Positions 10,377-20,303 of a stretch of 24,373 bases of DNA are shown here, piece by piece (the first letter of the stretch is position 1; each line of letters starts with the position of its first letter). The position numbers and the translations under genes are program-made. Source of the DNA: Protostelium mycophagum (taxonomy: Eukaryota > Evosea > Variosea > Protosteliida > Protosteliaceae); NCBI GenBank assembly GCA_002081555.1, contig KV921002.1:1-24373 (forward strand), in the 5' to 3' direction. The notes under the pieces were generated by a model that saw only the letters and a program-made list of their open reading frames with translations, did not search any database and was not told the origin of the DNA.

Positions 10377-13300
10377 TTATGGACTCAAAGTTCGAGCTGC
10401 AGAGTGAATATGTTCCACCAGTGCCGCGAGATATTCGTCAAAAGCGGCCCAATTATTCTCTTCTGCTGTCTGTATGATACCAGGGAAAGCTGAAGAGCCG
10501 TAGCCCTCGTAAAGACCAGGTGCTTGCAGAACGTGGCGGTAATACGGTCTTCTCGGCAGTCCTTTGTCGTTGATAAACTGTCTCTCCAATTTCATGGCTC
10601 TCGCATTCAGTCTGTGTGGGTCAAAAGTGGTGTTTGAATAAAATCTTACATGGTGTTGTTCTTTTCGGGTTGGAGGAGCTCTTTGTGGAAGCTGTAGAGC
10701 ATGAATGGTTTGGCCTCTATTTTGAAAATAAAGATAAAAGATAATGGAATAACTCACTGCTTCGCGGCGGCCGTGAAATTGACGATGGCAATGTTCAGTT
10801 CATGAAAACTGACGGAGCTGTTGGACGCCTAAAACCATCAGAGTTAGTCGTTTTTCTACACTATAAAAACAAAGAAGTATGTGGAATAATGTCGACAACA
10901 TACGTGTACAGTTTGTACGGCCGCACGGTAATACTCGCGTAATTTGTTTCCATAATGCACAAAATCGAAAGGAGCCACGGGGGCATCTGCCAGCTCCATC
11001 GCCAAGAGCCCGATGATTTGGGCCGCAGCTGATTACGTAAGCGGATCGTCCCAACAACAAAAGATCACCTCTATGGTATTCAAATGTGGGGTCACCAAAG
11101 TTCTCCATCCAGTAGAAATCATCATATACAGAATGGTAAACTCCATATTCTCCAGAAAATCCAAAATCCTAAATTTTATTTTTAATAAATGGAAGTATTT
11201 TTATTTCTTGTAATATTTGAACTTTTTAGACTAAATTTTGATTAGACTGAAATAAATTGTAAGATAAAATATCAAAACGTAATTTGACTCACCAATGAAG
11301 GAACACCATAGTGATCCAGAAATGCGGTGTAATCACTTCCTGACCCCAGAGTGGCTATTTTAGACCCAGCAAATAATTCAGAGAATGGGACTCCTGAGAA
11401 GAGATGAGTGGTCGTCAAATGATGATGTCACCTTTCTCTGGATCCTTCACCTCTTTAAGCACCTAAAAAGTTAAATTTAATAACATTAGCACCAGCATAT
11501 CAAATCATATTTTTGAATATTAAGAGGATCTTTTTTATTTGTTTGAAGATGAAAATATAATTATGGGTGTGAGATGGGGATTACTTTTCTGAAGAGTGTC
11601 TCGAGGGAGGGAGTAGCTCCAGCATGTAAATTTCTGCCACTGACAGCAGTGTCTAAATTTAGATATGCCACGATCTCTTCATTTTTGGAATCATGTTTCT
11701 CCGCAAAAGCGGTGGAGCCCAAAAGTCCGTACTCCTCACCATCCCAAGACCCAAAGATAATGTTCTGAAAAGGTGTCAAACTGACATATTCTGACAGCTA
11801 TTGACATGTTGACGTGGTTACCCTTTTGGGCCTCCATCCTTTTTGATAAGCAAGTCCCAGGCCTTTCGCGGCTTCTAACATGGCTGACGTGCCCGAGTTT
11901 GGATCCACTGCCCCAAAAACCCACGCATCTAGCAAAATAAGAAATTTTATTTATGTCGATCAATTCGAATGACAAGTCAAAACTTGACGTAGATTTCGAA
12001 AAGTAAGACATCATATTGAGATGTCTCACCTCGGTGATTTCCCACAAAGACAGATTGTGACGTGTCCTGCCCCGTTATATTCGCAATGACGTTCCATCTA
12101 CAATATTGATATGACGTCATCATATGATATCTACGTACATCGGTGTCACGTTGAATTTTATGTCTAAATATAGGTTCGCAACAGCGGGACCGGGACCGAT
12201 ATGGGTGTTGTTCGCCGCCCCTATCACATTTTATATTATCATTTTTCAATAAAATTATGGCTTCTATTTTTCGACATATAAATTTGAGCATGCAAAAATA
12301 AATGCCAATCGCATACTTCATTTTCTGAAAAAGAATAAAAAAATGAAATAAAATAAAAATATACCAGTCCAGGATGCGTCTGGGACGACATTTCCGCCCA
12401 GTTGATTCAAAATGGGGAGAGCGTCCTCAAAGGATATAGGCTGCACCGGTATGCTCGGTATCCCCTTTTTATAATCGTAATTCTCGTCCTCAGGTTGACA
12501 TATCTACTCATATTGTCAGTATATCCATTATATCAATGACGTGTTATGACGTGGCAGATACCTTGCGTCTCGGGTCGCCGGGGCAAATGGATAAAAATTG
12601 TACACTTCCCCTCTGTACACCAGACTCTGGCCTCCACGGACCGTCTGGGAAGGTCTTGCCTCTAAAATATCTATTTATAGATCAATACCCACGTGTACAT
12701 AATATTATCAACGAACCCATCGTCTATTGGATCGGAGTAGATTAAGAGAGCAGAGAGGCCGTGTTCTTGTGCAATCATGGCCTTAACACCTCTAAATAAC
12801 CTGCCATATCTGCATATTCCAATCTTTCCTTTCATTTCCACTCCTTGTGTCTGTAGAGGTTTTAATGTAATAGTGAATGATGCAATCGAATAACCTTTAG
12901 TGTCTCAAAATCAGACTTGGATGCGAAATTGAGGTAAACTACTTCTGCTGTGACATTGCCAGAAGGTGAATATCCTGAGAGAGTTAGCGTCAATTAAACA
13001 TGCTATTTACCATTGAATGTGTCCATCACATTTGGGTGATGCATGCTCTTGTCTTGTGGAAAGCTTTCCTCTGTCAATTTCGCCTCATATCTCGTGATGT
13101 CAGCCTCATATTTGCTACAGCTGCGGCCCACCTGGCAGGCTCCAGCAGAGTCAATGATCGAGTGATAGGCCAAGAGAGGAGGACTTCTACCTCCTCTATA
13201 CTACTGTTCAAGCCATACTCCAAGAACTTTTTGTGCGTATAAACGGCTGTCTCATAGTCTCCAACAGTTCCTGGTGATTCAATAGTCGTTCATAGATCAT

Positions 13301-13543
13301 GCTTTCACCTGCAGAATGCGCGATGGATGTATAGTAACGTAGATGCTCACGAGCACTGTCTGCAGTTGGGACTTTGAGAAAGATTTTCTGCCATTGCTGC
13401 TCCGCTACAGATTCTTTTACGAGTAGAGCGACGTGACAAGCAGATATAGAGAGAAAGATCAATAGTGCGATTCTTCCAGCCAGTGACGAGGATGCCATAG
13501 AAATCACTGTCTCTGAATTTGTGTTCCGCTGTGAGAAGTGCAT
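10377..13543 (-). CDS. NAALADase / glutamate carboxypeptidase II-like M28 zinc peptidase
   Basis: Eighteen exons with every phase consistent (13543-13309, 13270-13132, 13090-13011, 12974-12895, 12850-12717, 12661-12562, 12503-12365, 12220-12139, 12097-12030, 11928-11822, 11764-11585, 11462-11432, 11393-11293, 11168-11069, 11028-10904, 10828-10758, 10691-10650, 10611-10377), 682 aa. Type II membrane topology: a short N-terminus, one membrane span ([20 protein letters not shown]), then an ectodomain with a protease-associated insert ([16 protein letters not shown]). Both metal sites are intact by comparison with the human enzyme: GNHRDAW (His), AVDPNSG (Asp), SWDGEEYG (Glu pair), NLDTAV (Asp), YHSVYDD (His). 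The family removes C-terminal Glu/Asp from N-acetylated or folylpoly-glutamyl peptides; the substrate here is unknown. The dimerisation domain ends [11 protein letters not shown]...FPGI. Start: MHFSQ at 13543, or the Met 15 codons downstream. Confidence 0.94.
12111..12120. other. ATGACGTCAT palindrome, copy 4
   Basis: Exact decamer inside the NAALADase intron 12138-12098. Confidence 0.6.
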
Positions 13544-13859
13544 CTTCTGGCCAGTGCTGATCAGATGATGTCGCCGAAAAATGATTTTCTTGGAATCTTT
13601 TTTGAAATTTCATCCTCTGTCAATGAACGCCACTGGATTGGCAGAGAGATTGTGTTGTGTTTGAAACAGAGTTGCAACTGTGAACAGAAATAAAGGTGCA
13701 GGAAGACTATGTTTCGAAAAATAAGTGTTTTTATTCCATCACAGGGCGTAGATGTTCCAGAAATAGACATTCCTCATTTGTGAGACTGCTCGTCGATTTT
13801 TACTGGTGTCGAAGGAATTTATTTCGCGTCTATTTCAAAATTCAAATTACGCACCAACA
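13544..13859. promoter_or_regulatory. divergent promoter region between NAALADase and FAD oxidase
   Basis: 316 bp separate the two divergent start codons. No coding frame is supported. An ATTGG/CCAAT element occurs at about 13634-13638. Shared regulation is inference from position only. Confidence 0.4.
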
Positions 13860-15748
13860 ATGGCCACGACAAGCCCTTCTTTCTGGCTAAACGGAGAAGC
13901 TACGTTTACTCCTGTTGTCTCAGATGATGTTGTAATCCGTCCTCGAATCACCATCGTTGGTATGATTAGATCACAGAATCACAGCTAACTTTTTAGGAGG
14001 AGGAATCAGCGGTGTTAGTTGTGCATATTGGTTGAAAAAATGTGGCGTTACAGAAGAGATCATTGTTTTGGAGAAAAATGAAGCTCTCAGCAGAGGTGAT
14101 TGTGATCACGTTGTCACTGATTAATCCTTTAGGTGCCACAGGGAGGAATGGAGGGCATCTATGGGCAAACACTTTCGTACCAAGTCCTGAACAGCTACAA
14201 CGTTATGGTCTATCCCAAATGCTCCGCGTTTTTGAGTTAGAGAGGCAGAATGTGCAGTTGATCAAGCGATTTTTGACAGACTGTGAAAATGATGAGAGGT
14301 ATAAAGAGGCGGTTGAAGCAGTTCAATTTTTTGAAACGGGAGGGGTGGACCTTGTACAGAAAGAGGAAGAGGCTGATCAGGTTAGAAAATTTTAATAATT
14401 ATTTTAAATGTCCAAAATCATCAGAAATATATTCTGACTTTTAAAGATGAAAAAAACAGTTCAAGAATTGGATTCTCTCGGCATCGGATGTCAATACGAC
14501 CATCTATTTATAGAACAAGACCGGTGTCGAGAGCTGATAGGAGGGGGTCCTTATTTTGGCGGGAAATATTCCAAATCGGCGTGTCAACTGTGGCCCAGAA
14601 AATTGGTCGAACTGATGGCACGTGTAACTTCTGATCTCGGTGTCAGGTGAGATTCTCTTCACGACAATCTAAAATTGTACAGATACATGGTGAATTGTGA
14701 AGTGATGTCTGCAAAAGAGGAGGGAGATTTAATCGAAATTTCATTGAAAGGGGGAGTTGTGATGCACACAACAGAGGTCAGTATTTATTTTCAATCATTT
14801 TCTGTTGAAAAATATAAGAAATAGAATTATATCTTGAAAATAATAATCAATATTCCTCAGTTGATCTGGGCAACAAATGCGTACACATTCAATGTCTTAC
14901 CACAATTTAAAGATATCATAACCCCAGTACGAGGGCAGGTGAGTTCAAAGTTGAAATTTCGGCAAGTTTCCACTGACATTTCAGGTATTGGTCACGTGCC
15001 CCGTTGACGTGATAGCCCTTCCAAGCATGGCACAATATGATGCAGAATATCTGATACATAGAAGGTCAGATGGTCGCATTGTAGTCGGTGGAATGAGAAA
15101 ATCTAGTCCAACAAAAGAGATTGGAATTTTAGATGACACTACAACCTGCCCAGAGGTATTTTACCTCCTTCTCATTTAATTGAAAATTTATCTCCTTTGA
15201 TGTAGCTTTGTTGAAAAATTCAAGGTGAATTTCTGTCGAGATTTTTAATAGTTTTACAGGTTTCTGCTGCACTACTACAATATTTAGACGAATGTGTTCC
15301 TATCTTGAAAACTCAGCCCGGTTTTCACATAGAACAGGCACGAATCTCAAACAAATATCGAAGAACTCAACTATACATTCGATGACGTCATTTTAACATT
15401 TTCAGGAATGGACAGGAATTATGGGATTTACACCAGACAATTTCCCATTGGTTGGTCCAGTGGACCAGACAGGTGACATGATGATGACTTGTGTGAAATT
15501 AACATCTTGACAGGCAGACAATATATCACCGCGGGATTTACGGGACATGGTATGCCAAGAGGTATTTAAATCTCACAATGACATCAAATTTCTCAAAAGA
15601 TTTTTCTAATTCCACCAAAAACCTCAAAGTTTAAAAACTGAATTTTCCAGCATTCTCCTGTGCAAAAATGATTGCGGAGATGATTTGTGGAACACACACA
15701 AAAGAAGACGAAATACTTCCATTTCTACCCAATCGATTCCACAAATAA
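13860..15748 (+). CDS. FAD-dependent oxidoreductase of the DAO family, with one apparent frameshift
   Basis: Eleven exons: 13860-13959, 13998-14095, 14133-14380, 14447-14646, 14683-14776, 14861-14938, 14985-15155, 15260-15337, 15406-15472, 15514-15561 and 15651-15748; about 427 aa. The N-terminus has the FAD-binding Rossmann motif ITIVGGGISGVS, an acidic strand end (IVLEKNEA) and GATGRNGGHLW, typical of glycine oxidase/gamma-glutamylputrescine-oxidase relatives. A later strand reads ATNAYT, then GRIVVGG, and the C-terminus has WTGIMGFTPDNFPLVGP and ITAGFTGHG. The expected reaction is oxidation of an amine or amino acid with H2O2 release; the substrate is unknown. Exon 2 is one base short: the frame for AYWLK does not continue into CGVTEE, at an A5 run (14036-14040). 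The eighth intron uses GC...AG (15338-15405). Cytosol or peroxisome; no clear C-terminal SKL. Confidence 0.85.
14036..14040 (+). other. apparent one-base deletion in an A run of the FAD oxidase
   Basis: Phase 1 at both flanking introns requires an exon of 99 nt, but 13998-14095 has 98. The homology-supported frame changes across AAAAA; six A residues would restore it. All other exons of this gene are in phase. Confidence 0.7.
15382..15391. other. ATGACGTCAT palindrome, copy 5
   Basis: Exact decamer inside the GC-AG intron of the FAD oxidase. A sixth copy of only the octamer TGACGTCA is at 5641-5648 in myotubularin coding sequence. Confidence 0.6.
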
Positions 15749-15776
15749 AGTGATGAAATCCTGACGAATATCTATT

Positions 15777-17022
15777 TTAACACATCTTGAAGGGGTCTGC
15801 TGCGGCTTTGAAATGATATAATGATCCTATTCTCCCTTGTAATGTTGCCGCGATTATTGGTGTAATTATTGCTCCAATGCCTGCTGCTGTTCAGGATTCG
15901 CTTCCTTTTGAAAAATCTTACTTGAATATGTTAAAACGCTAAGGTATGATGTGATGCCAAATCCTAAAAATAGACCAAGTAATATGCCGATGGATGACCC
16001 CACAATGGAGGGTACCACCAGTGAGGGACTTCTCAAAATCACGACTTGATCTCCGGTGTTCTATTTTTAGGGTCAGCTTCTCCAAATAAATTAAGCTCTT
16101 GCCTTTTGAACAGACAGGCCTCTCGTGGCATCGAATCGTCTGAAAAAAGATATCATGATCCCTGGAAGTATGATGTCGCATGTTCTCAAGGATAATAGTG
16201 ACGTCGAAATTCCACCAAAATTCAAGGGTACTGAAAAGATCAAGGGGAGCTCTGTTCTCTCTAATCCAGAGATGAATGCGTTAATGTGCTCGCCGCTGAA
16301 GAGGCTGAAACATGTTGCGGACACCTGAAGATTTGAATTTTGAATCTATTTTTAAGCGGGATCTTACCGTCAGGAGAAGAGCTTGTTTTAAAGTGGTTAA
16401 CTTGGACAGATCAACTATGAGCATGATCGTATTAGCCATGGAGAGAATGTCTTTCGCCATCCAGTTTGAGTTGTGATTCCACCAGAGCATCACAGCGGCC
16501 GTTGGTACCAAGGCGACCAAATGAACCACATTGATACCTGATATTTCCGATACTCTTTTGAGAAAGTTCCAAGAGGTGACGTGTAGTACTTCTCTCTGTA
16601 CGTCAGGGATGTTCTCGAAGATAAGCATCATCATGCGAAAAAGTTGTGTGCCAAAAGTGACTGCTGCCAAATTGACAAGGGTGACATTTTTGACGTAAGG
16701 ATTGTCAGTGTAAAGCCTCTCCGCTGCGAAGATGACACTGATGAGGAGGGGCAAAATGTTGCTGCCCGCTGCCAGGAGCTGTCCTCTAGAAGAGTGGCTG
16801 TACACCTTTAGATCCATGTGTAGCAGGAAATATAGAGACTTACACCAGCTGTCCTTCCACCTTTGTCTTGGGTAAAAAGTTTCCTTCTTCTGTGATCCTA
16901 ATCCTTCTCTTCTCTTGCAGTCTCACCGCTATCATGTAAGACATTACGCAGATGCAGAGGAGCATGGAGTCAGCGAGCACCTCCTGTGCAGTAGAGATAG
17001 GTTCATTGGTCCAACGTGTCAT
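15777..17022 (-). CDS. signal peptide peptidase (SPP) family homologue lacking the catalytic motifs
   Basis: Five exons (17022-16846, 16805-16368, 16324-16112, 16060-15922, 15886-15777) with consistent phases give 358 aa, close to the 377 aa of human SPP. It is a multi-pass membrane protein. Family membership rests on a conserved run: NWMAKDIL at the start of TM5, then IFSVP where SPP has VFP, the highly characteristic CDIILPGIMISFFRRFD (SPP: GDxVIPGxxIAxxxRFD), and a late TM segment with GLFLGFGIT. The TM6 catalytic YD is replaced (TCFSLFS, no Asp), the TM7 GxGD reads RTCD, and the PAL motif is absent (AGIGAIITP). All splice joins are open, so this is not an obvious pseudogene. Probably a non-proteolytic ER/endosomal membrane protein (inference). 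Its stop is 28 bp from the convergent FAD oxidase stop. Confidence 0.85.
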
Positions 17023-17047
17023 TTTTAAGAGTCGTATAAATGAGGGA

Positions 17048-17925
17048 TCACTGGAAAGAAGGAACTATGCCTGGTGGTGGCAGTTCATAAACAATGACCT
17101 CGAAGCGAACTGAACAAACTTGCGTGCAAAACGCATGGAAAGCGTCTGGAAGACACGTTAATGAACGAGCGCCGTCACGTTTATAAAGGTAAAAAAAGGA
17201 AAATAGACAAGTTTTCATGATTTTCCACACCCACACCGGTTGGAAAATTTGGCCTCATCGACAGCGGTGAGGACGGTGTACTTCGCCACGGACAGCCACC
17301 CATTGGACGAGGATCTGATGCAAGTCGGAGTTGCGTTAGAGCGGTCGAAGCAAATGTCTGTGGGTTGAGAGCCGAAAGAGCCACTCCAACACTCCACTGT
17401 CAAGTTCAGAAGATGAAGAATGATGTCAAGAATGTCATGTCCCGAAAATGACACACCATCATCAGTCGAGCAGATGGAGTCGGTTATTGTCTTGCTGGGC
17501 GTCCACTTGTACGATTCAAAAGAATGTTTCACTTGCCCGAGATTTTGTGGACATTTTGTAAGATAAACAAAAGTGCAGTTCTGAAAGTTGTTACAAATAG
17601 TGCCAATAATGTGGCGACTATCAGGGTCGACTAATCGTTACAACCATGATTTTGATGAGATTCATACCATCTTAAAATCCACAATCGAATGGCCATCCTT
17701 CGATCTGATTTTGGAATCGGTTCTGATTCTTTGTCCTTGTCCATCCCAATAAATAGAGGTTAATGAGAGTCCATTTCCAAACTGGAGCTCAAACTGCCAA
17801 TGTCAGGGAAGCACCTGATTGAGACATACAGATGAGGCCAATAGAGGAGCGGCTGCACATAATGCCACAAGGCACAAAAGAAGGAGGGGCTGTTGTGCCA
17901 TCGCGATTTGGAAAAGTGTTTTCAT
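17048..17925 (-). CDS. small secreted cysteine-containing protein, possibly ependymin-like
   Basis: Five exons (17925-17830, 17793-17668, 17580-17457, 17396-17235, 17145-17048) close in phase to 201 aa. The ATG at 17925 opens a signal peptide with a long Leu/Ala core (LLLLCLVALCAAAPLLA). Next comes a strand-rich segment SIYWDGQGQRIRTDSKI followed by VDFKM and a Cys-containing VYLTKCPQ, which resembles the YD..xRVR...DYK...C pattern of ependymin-related proteins; that is a tentative resemblance. Further cysteines (SIC, VECW, DICF, PTCI) may form disulphides. If the last splice is not used, the protein ends CGCGKS at 17215. It lies 25 bp upstream of the SPP-like start on the same strand and is divergent from aminoacylase-1. 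Its size and layout resemble the gene at 1228-1854. Confidence 0.65.
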
Positions 17926-17970
17926 CCGAGCCACAATCTTCTGGCCACATCCCATCTGCGCAACAGTGGC
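17926..17970. promoter_or_regulatory. 45-bp divergent intergenic interval
   Basis: Only 45 bp separate the start codon of the secreted-protein gene (-) from that of aminoacylase-1 (+), so 5' UTRs must be very short or transcripts overlap. No recognised motif. Confidence 0.45.
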
Positions 17971-20070
17971 ATGGAGGGTGATCTTTCCCGTTTTAGGATG
18001 AAATCATGATTTAATTCTCTCAACAGCGAGGGAAGTGTCCACTTTCAGATCATTCCTTCGCATAAGGACGGAGCACCCAGAACCTGATAATGAGGCGGCG
18101 GTACGTTTCTTGATGGATCTGGGTATCGATGCTGGTTTAGAGGCAACATCTTTGGAGGTAATAGCCATTCTGATGATCAATTTTAAGTCTGCCGTGTTGC
18201 AGATATTTATTAAATAGGTTGCTCCAGGAAGGCCTGTGTGCATCTTATCTTGGAAGGGAAGCGAAGACAATTTGCCCTCAATTCTACTCAGCAATCACTA
18301 CGACGTTGTCCCTGTTGTCAGGGTGGGTCTCATCTCTTAATTAAATTACCATGATGTACTGCATAATTATCTATTATTATGTGGAATTTGAACCTTTTTA
18401 AAAACAGTGCGGCCACGTGATTTTTGTGAGGTTCCATTCATCAAATGATATGAATACCTGTGGGATGAGAAATTATGATTATATTTGTCTTTTGCTGCTG
18501 AGGTTGATTTAAGTATATTTAAGATGGGGATATTCCTGACAAAGATAGGAAGAATGGAAATATGATCCTTTTGAGGCGCATAAAGAAGACAATGGAGATA
18601 TTTATGCCAGAGGTACACAAGATATGAAATGTGTTGGCATACAATATATAGAAGCATTGAGAAGGCTCAAGGTCAGAAAATTCATGCCCAGACGGAATAT
18701 TTACGTATTGTGTGTCCCAGGTACATATCCATCCATCTCTCCATAAGAACATGGAGAAATATTACAAGTGTCAGATTGACAGTTTCAGACGAGGAGATCG
18801 GTGGAGCAAAAGGAATGGCATTGTTTATACAGACAGATAAATTCAAAGAGATGAATGTTGGTGTCGTCATGGATGAAGGACTCGCATCCCCGGATGACAC
18901 CTTTTCTTTATTTTACGGCGAGAGAGCCACTTGGTGTGAGTGTGTACACCATTTTATTCTTCGTGACAAAACCATAGAAGTGGTAGCCAATGATTCAAAA
19001 TATATGAATGGAATATTCAGATGTTCAAAATTAAATGTTTCAGGGGTAACGGTAACAGCAGAAGGGCCAGCAGGCCATGGATCCAGATTTATACAAAACA
19101 CCGCTGTGGAGAAACTGGTCAGAATTTTTAGTTTTTTCTAAATTTAATATCTCGCAGATGAGAGTTGTAGACAAGATGATGAAGTTCAGGAACGAGCAAT
19201 TTGATTTATATCACAGAGAAGCACATAAGTGTGGTTCTAAACTGGGCGACGTAGCAACTCTGACGCTCTCAGCTCTCAACGTATTGACTCTCAATATTTC
19301 AGAAGTTTCAAAATCTTCCTGAAGTTTCGAAGAATTTTCCGATGGTTCATTTCATCAACTGACCGTAAGAAAAGGCGGGAGTGACGAGAATTGGAGACGA
19401 GGAGAGTTTCAATGTGAATGTGATACCCACAGTGGCGAAAGCAGGTTTTGATGTCCGAATCCCCCCAACAGGCACGTAAAGACATTCAAATCGAAAAAAC
19501 GCCAACAAAAATATAATTTGGTACCAAAATGTGACGAGAACAGAAAACTTGACAGAATTCTTCAAGAAACTGAAAGATTATGCGGAAGAGGAAGGAGCAA
19601 TGTTGGAATTAATTAGTGGAGGCTTCGAGAATGGGAAAACAGATATAAGTGATGATGCAAAATGGTGGTCTGTCCTGAAAAGATCATTTGACACGCTGTG
19701 AGTGATCCCACATCATCATAACAGATTTTGAATATTCGTAGGGGGATGGTTGTAGACGCCCAGATCTTTCCTGCAGGAACAGATAGCAGATTCTTCCGCA
19801 ACATGAACATACCAGCATTTGGATTCAGTCCCATAAATAATACACCCATCCTTCTACATGATCATAATGAGAGGCTCAATGAGAAGGTGCGTATTTCTTC
19901 AACGATTCTTTTTTATAGATCATCTTGGACACAGTATGTTGTTCCGTTGGTTTCAAGTATTATGTGACAGTGGGAGATCTTATAGATGAACGAAATTACA
20001 GGTGTTCTTAAAGGGAATTGAGATCTATGAGCATATCATCACCTCCTTCTCTTCAAGCGAATCCTTCTGA
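17971..20070 (+). CDS. ACY1: aminoacylase-1 (M20 zinc N-acyl-amino-acid hydrolase)
   Basis: Eleven exons, all in phase: 17971-17989, 18027-18157, 18218-18322, 18549-18720, 18783-18935, 19044-19117, 19158-19280, 19375-19475, 19539-19697, 19742-19886, 20002-20070; 416 aa against about 408 in mammals. The first exon is only 19 nt (MEGDLS), spliced to PREVSTFRSFLRIRTEHPEP. Metal and catalytic residues are seen: SNHYDVVPV (His, Asp), TQDMKC (bridging Asp), SDEEIGG (Glu base and ligand), MDEGLA, and the C-terminal LLHDHNERLNE (His). The dimerisation domain contains TAEGPAGHGSRF. The enzyme hydrolyses N-acetyl amino acids in the cytosol to recover free amino acids. The intron 18936-19043 contains a long chance open frame. 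Confidence 0.96.
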
Positions 20071-20303
20071 TAAATAATTATGTCAGATCAACTTCAATTT
20101 TAAAGCACACACTCATGATTCTTGTCTTGTGGTGAAACTGAAATCAACATGATCCGGGATCCTGTCTGTTGACAACGATTTGCTTCTATAAAGGAGAGAA
20201 GTGGTCGCCTGTTCAGTTTGTGGTTGAATGGAAGATCATTGGTACATCCATGAATAATAGATCATTTGTACACACCTCTACATGATGAACACTCCCCACC
20301 CAT

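Noticed and set aside
10692-10757. A frameshift or non-canonical splice near the end of the NAALADase
   Set aside because: Moving the acceptor to CTCTACAG (10693-10692) gives a 66-nt intron, in-phase exons and a reading that matches the family.
13091-13131. A 17-nt intron in the NAALADase (GTGGGCCGCAGCTGTAG)
   Set aside because: The acceptor at ACATCACGAG gives a 41-nt intron and the conserved [14 protein letters not shown] join.
18936-19043. Open frame continuing through the aminoacylase intron (CVHHFILRDKTIEV...)
   Set aside because: Splicing at TTGGT|GTGAGT to TTTCAG|GGGTAACG yields the conserved TWWVTVTAEGPAGHGSRF; the open frame is chance.
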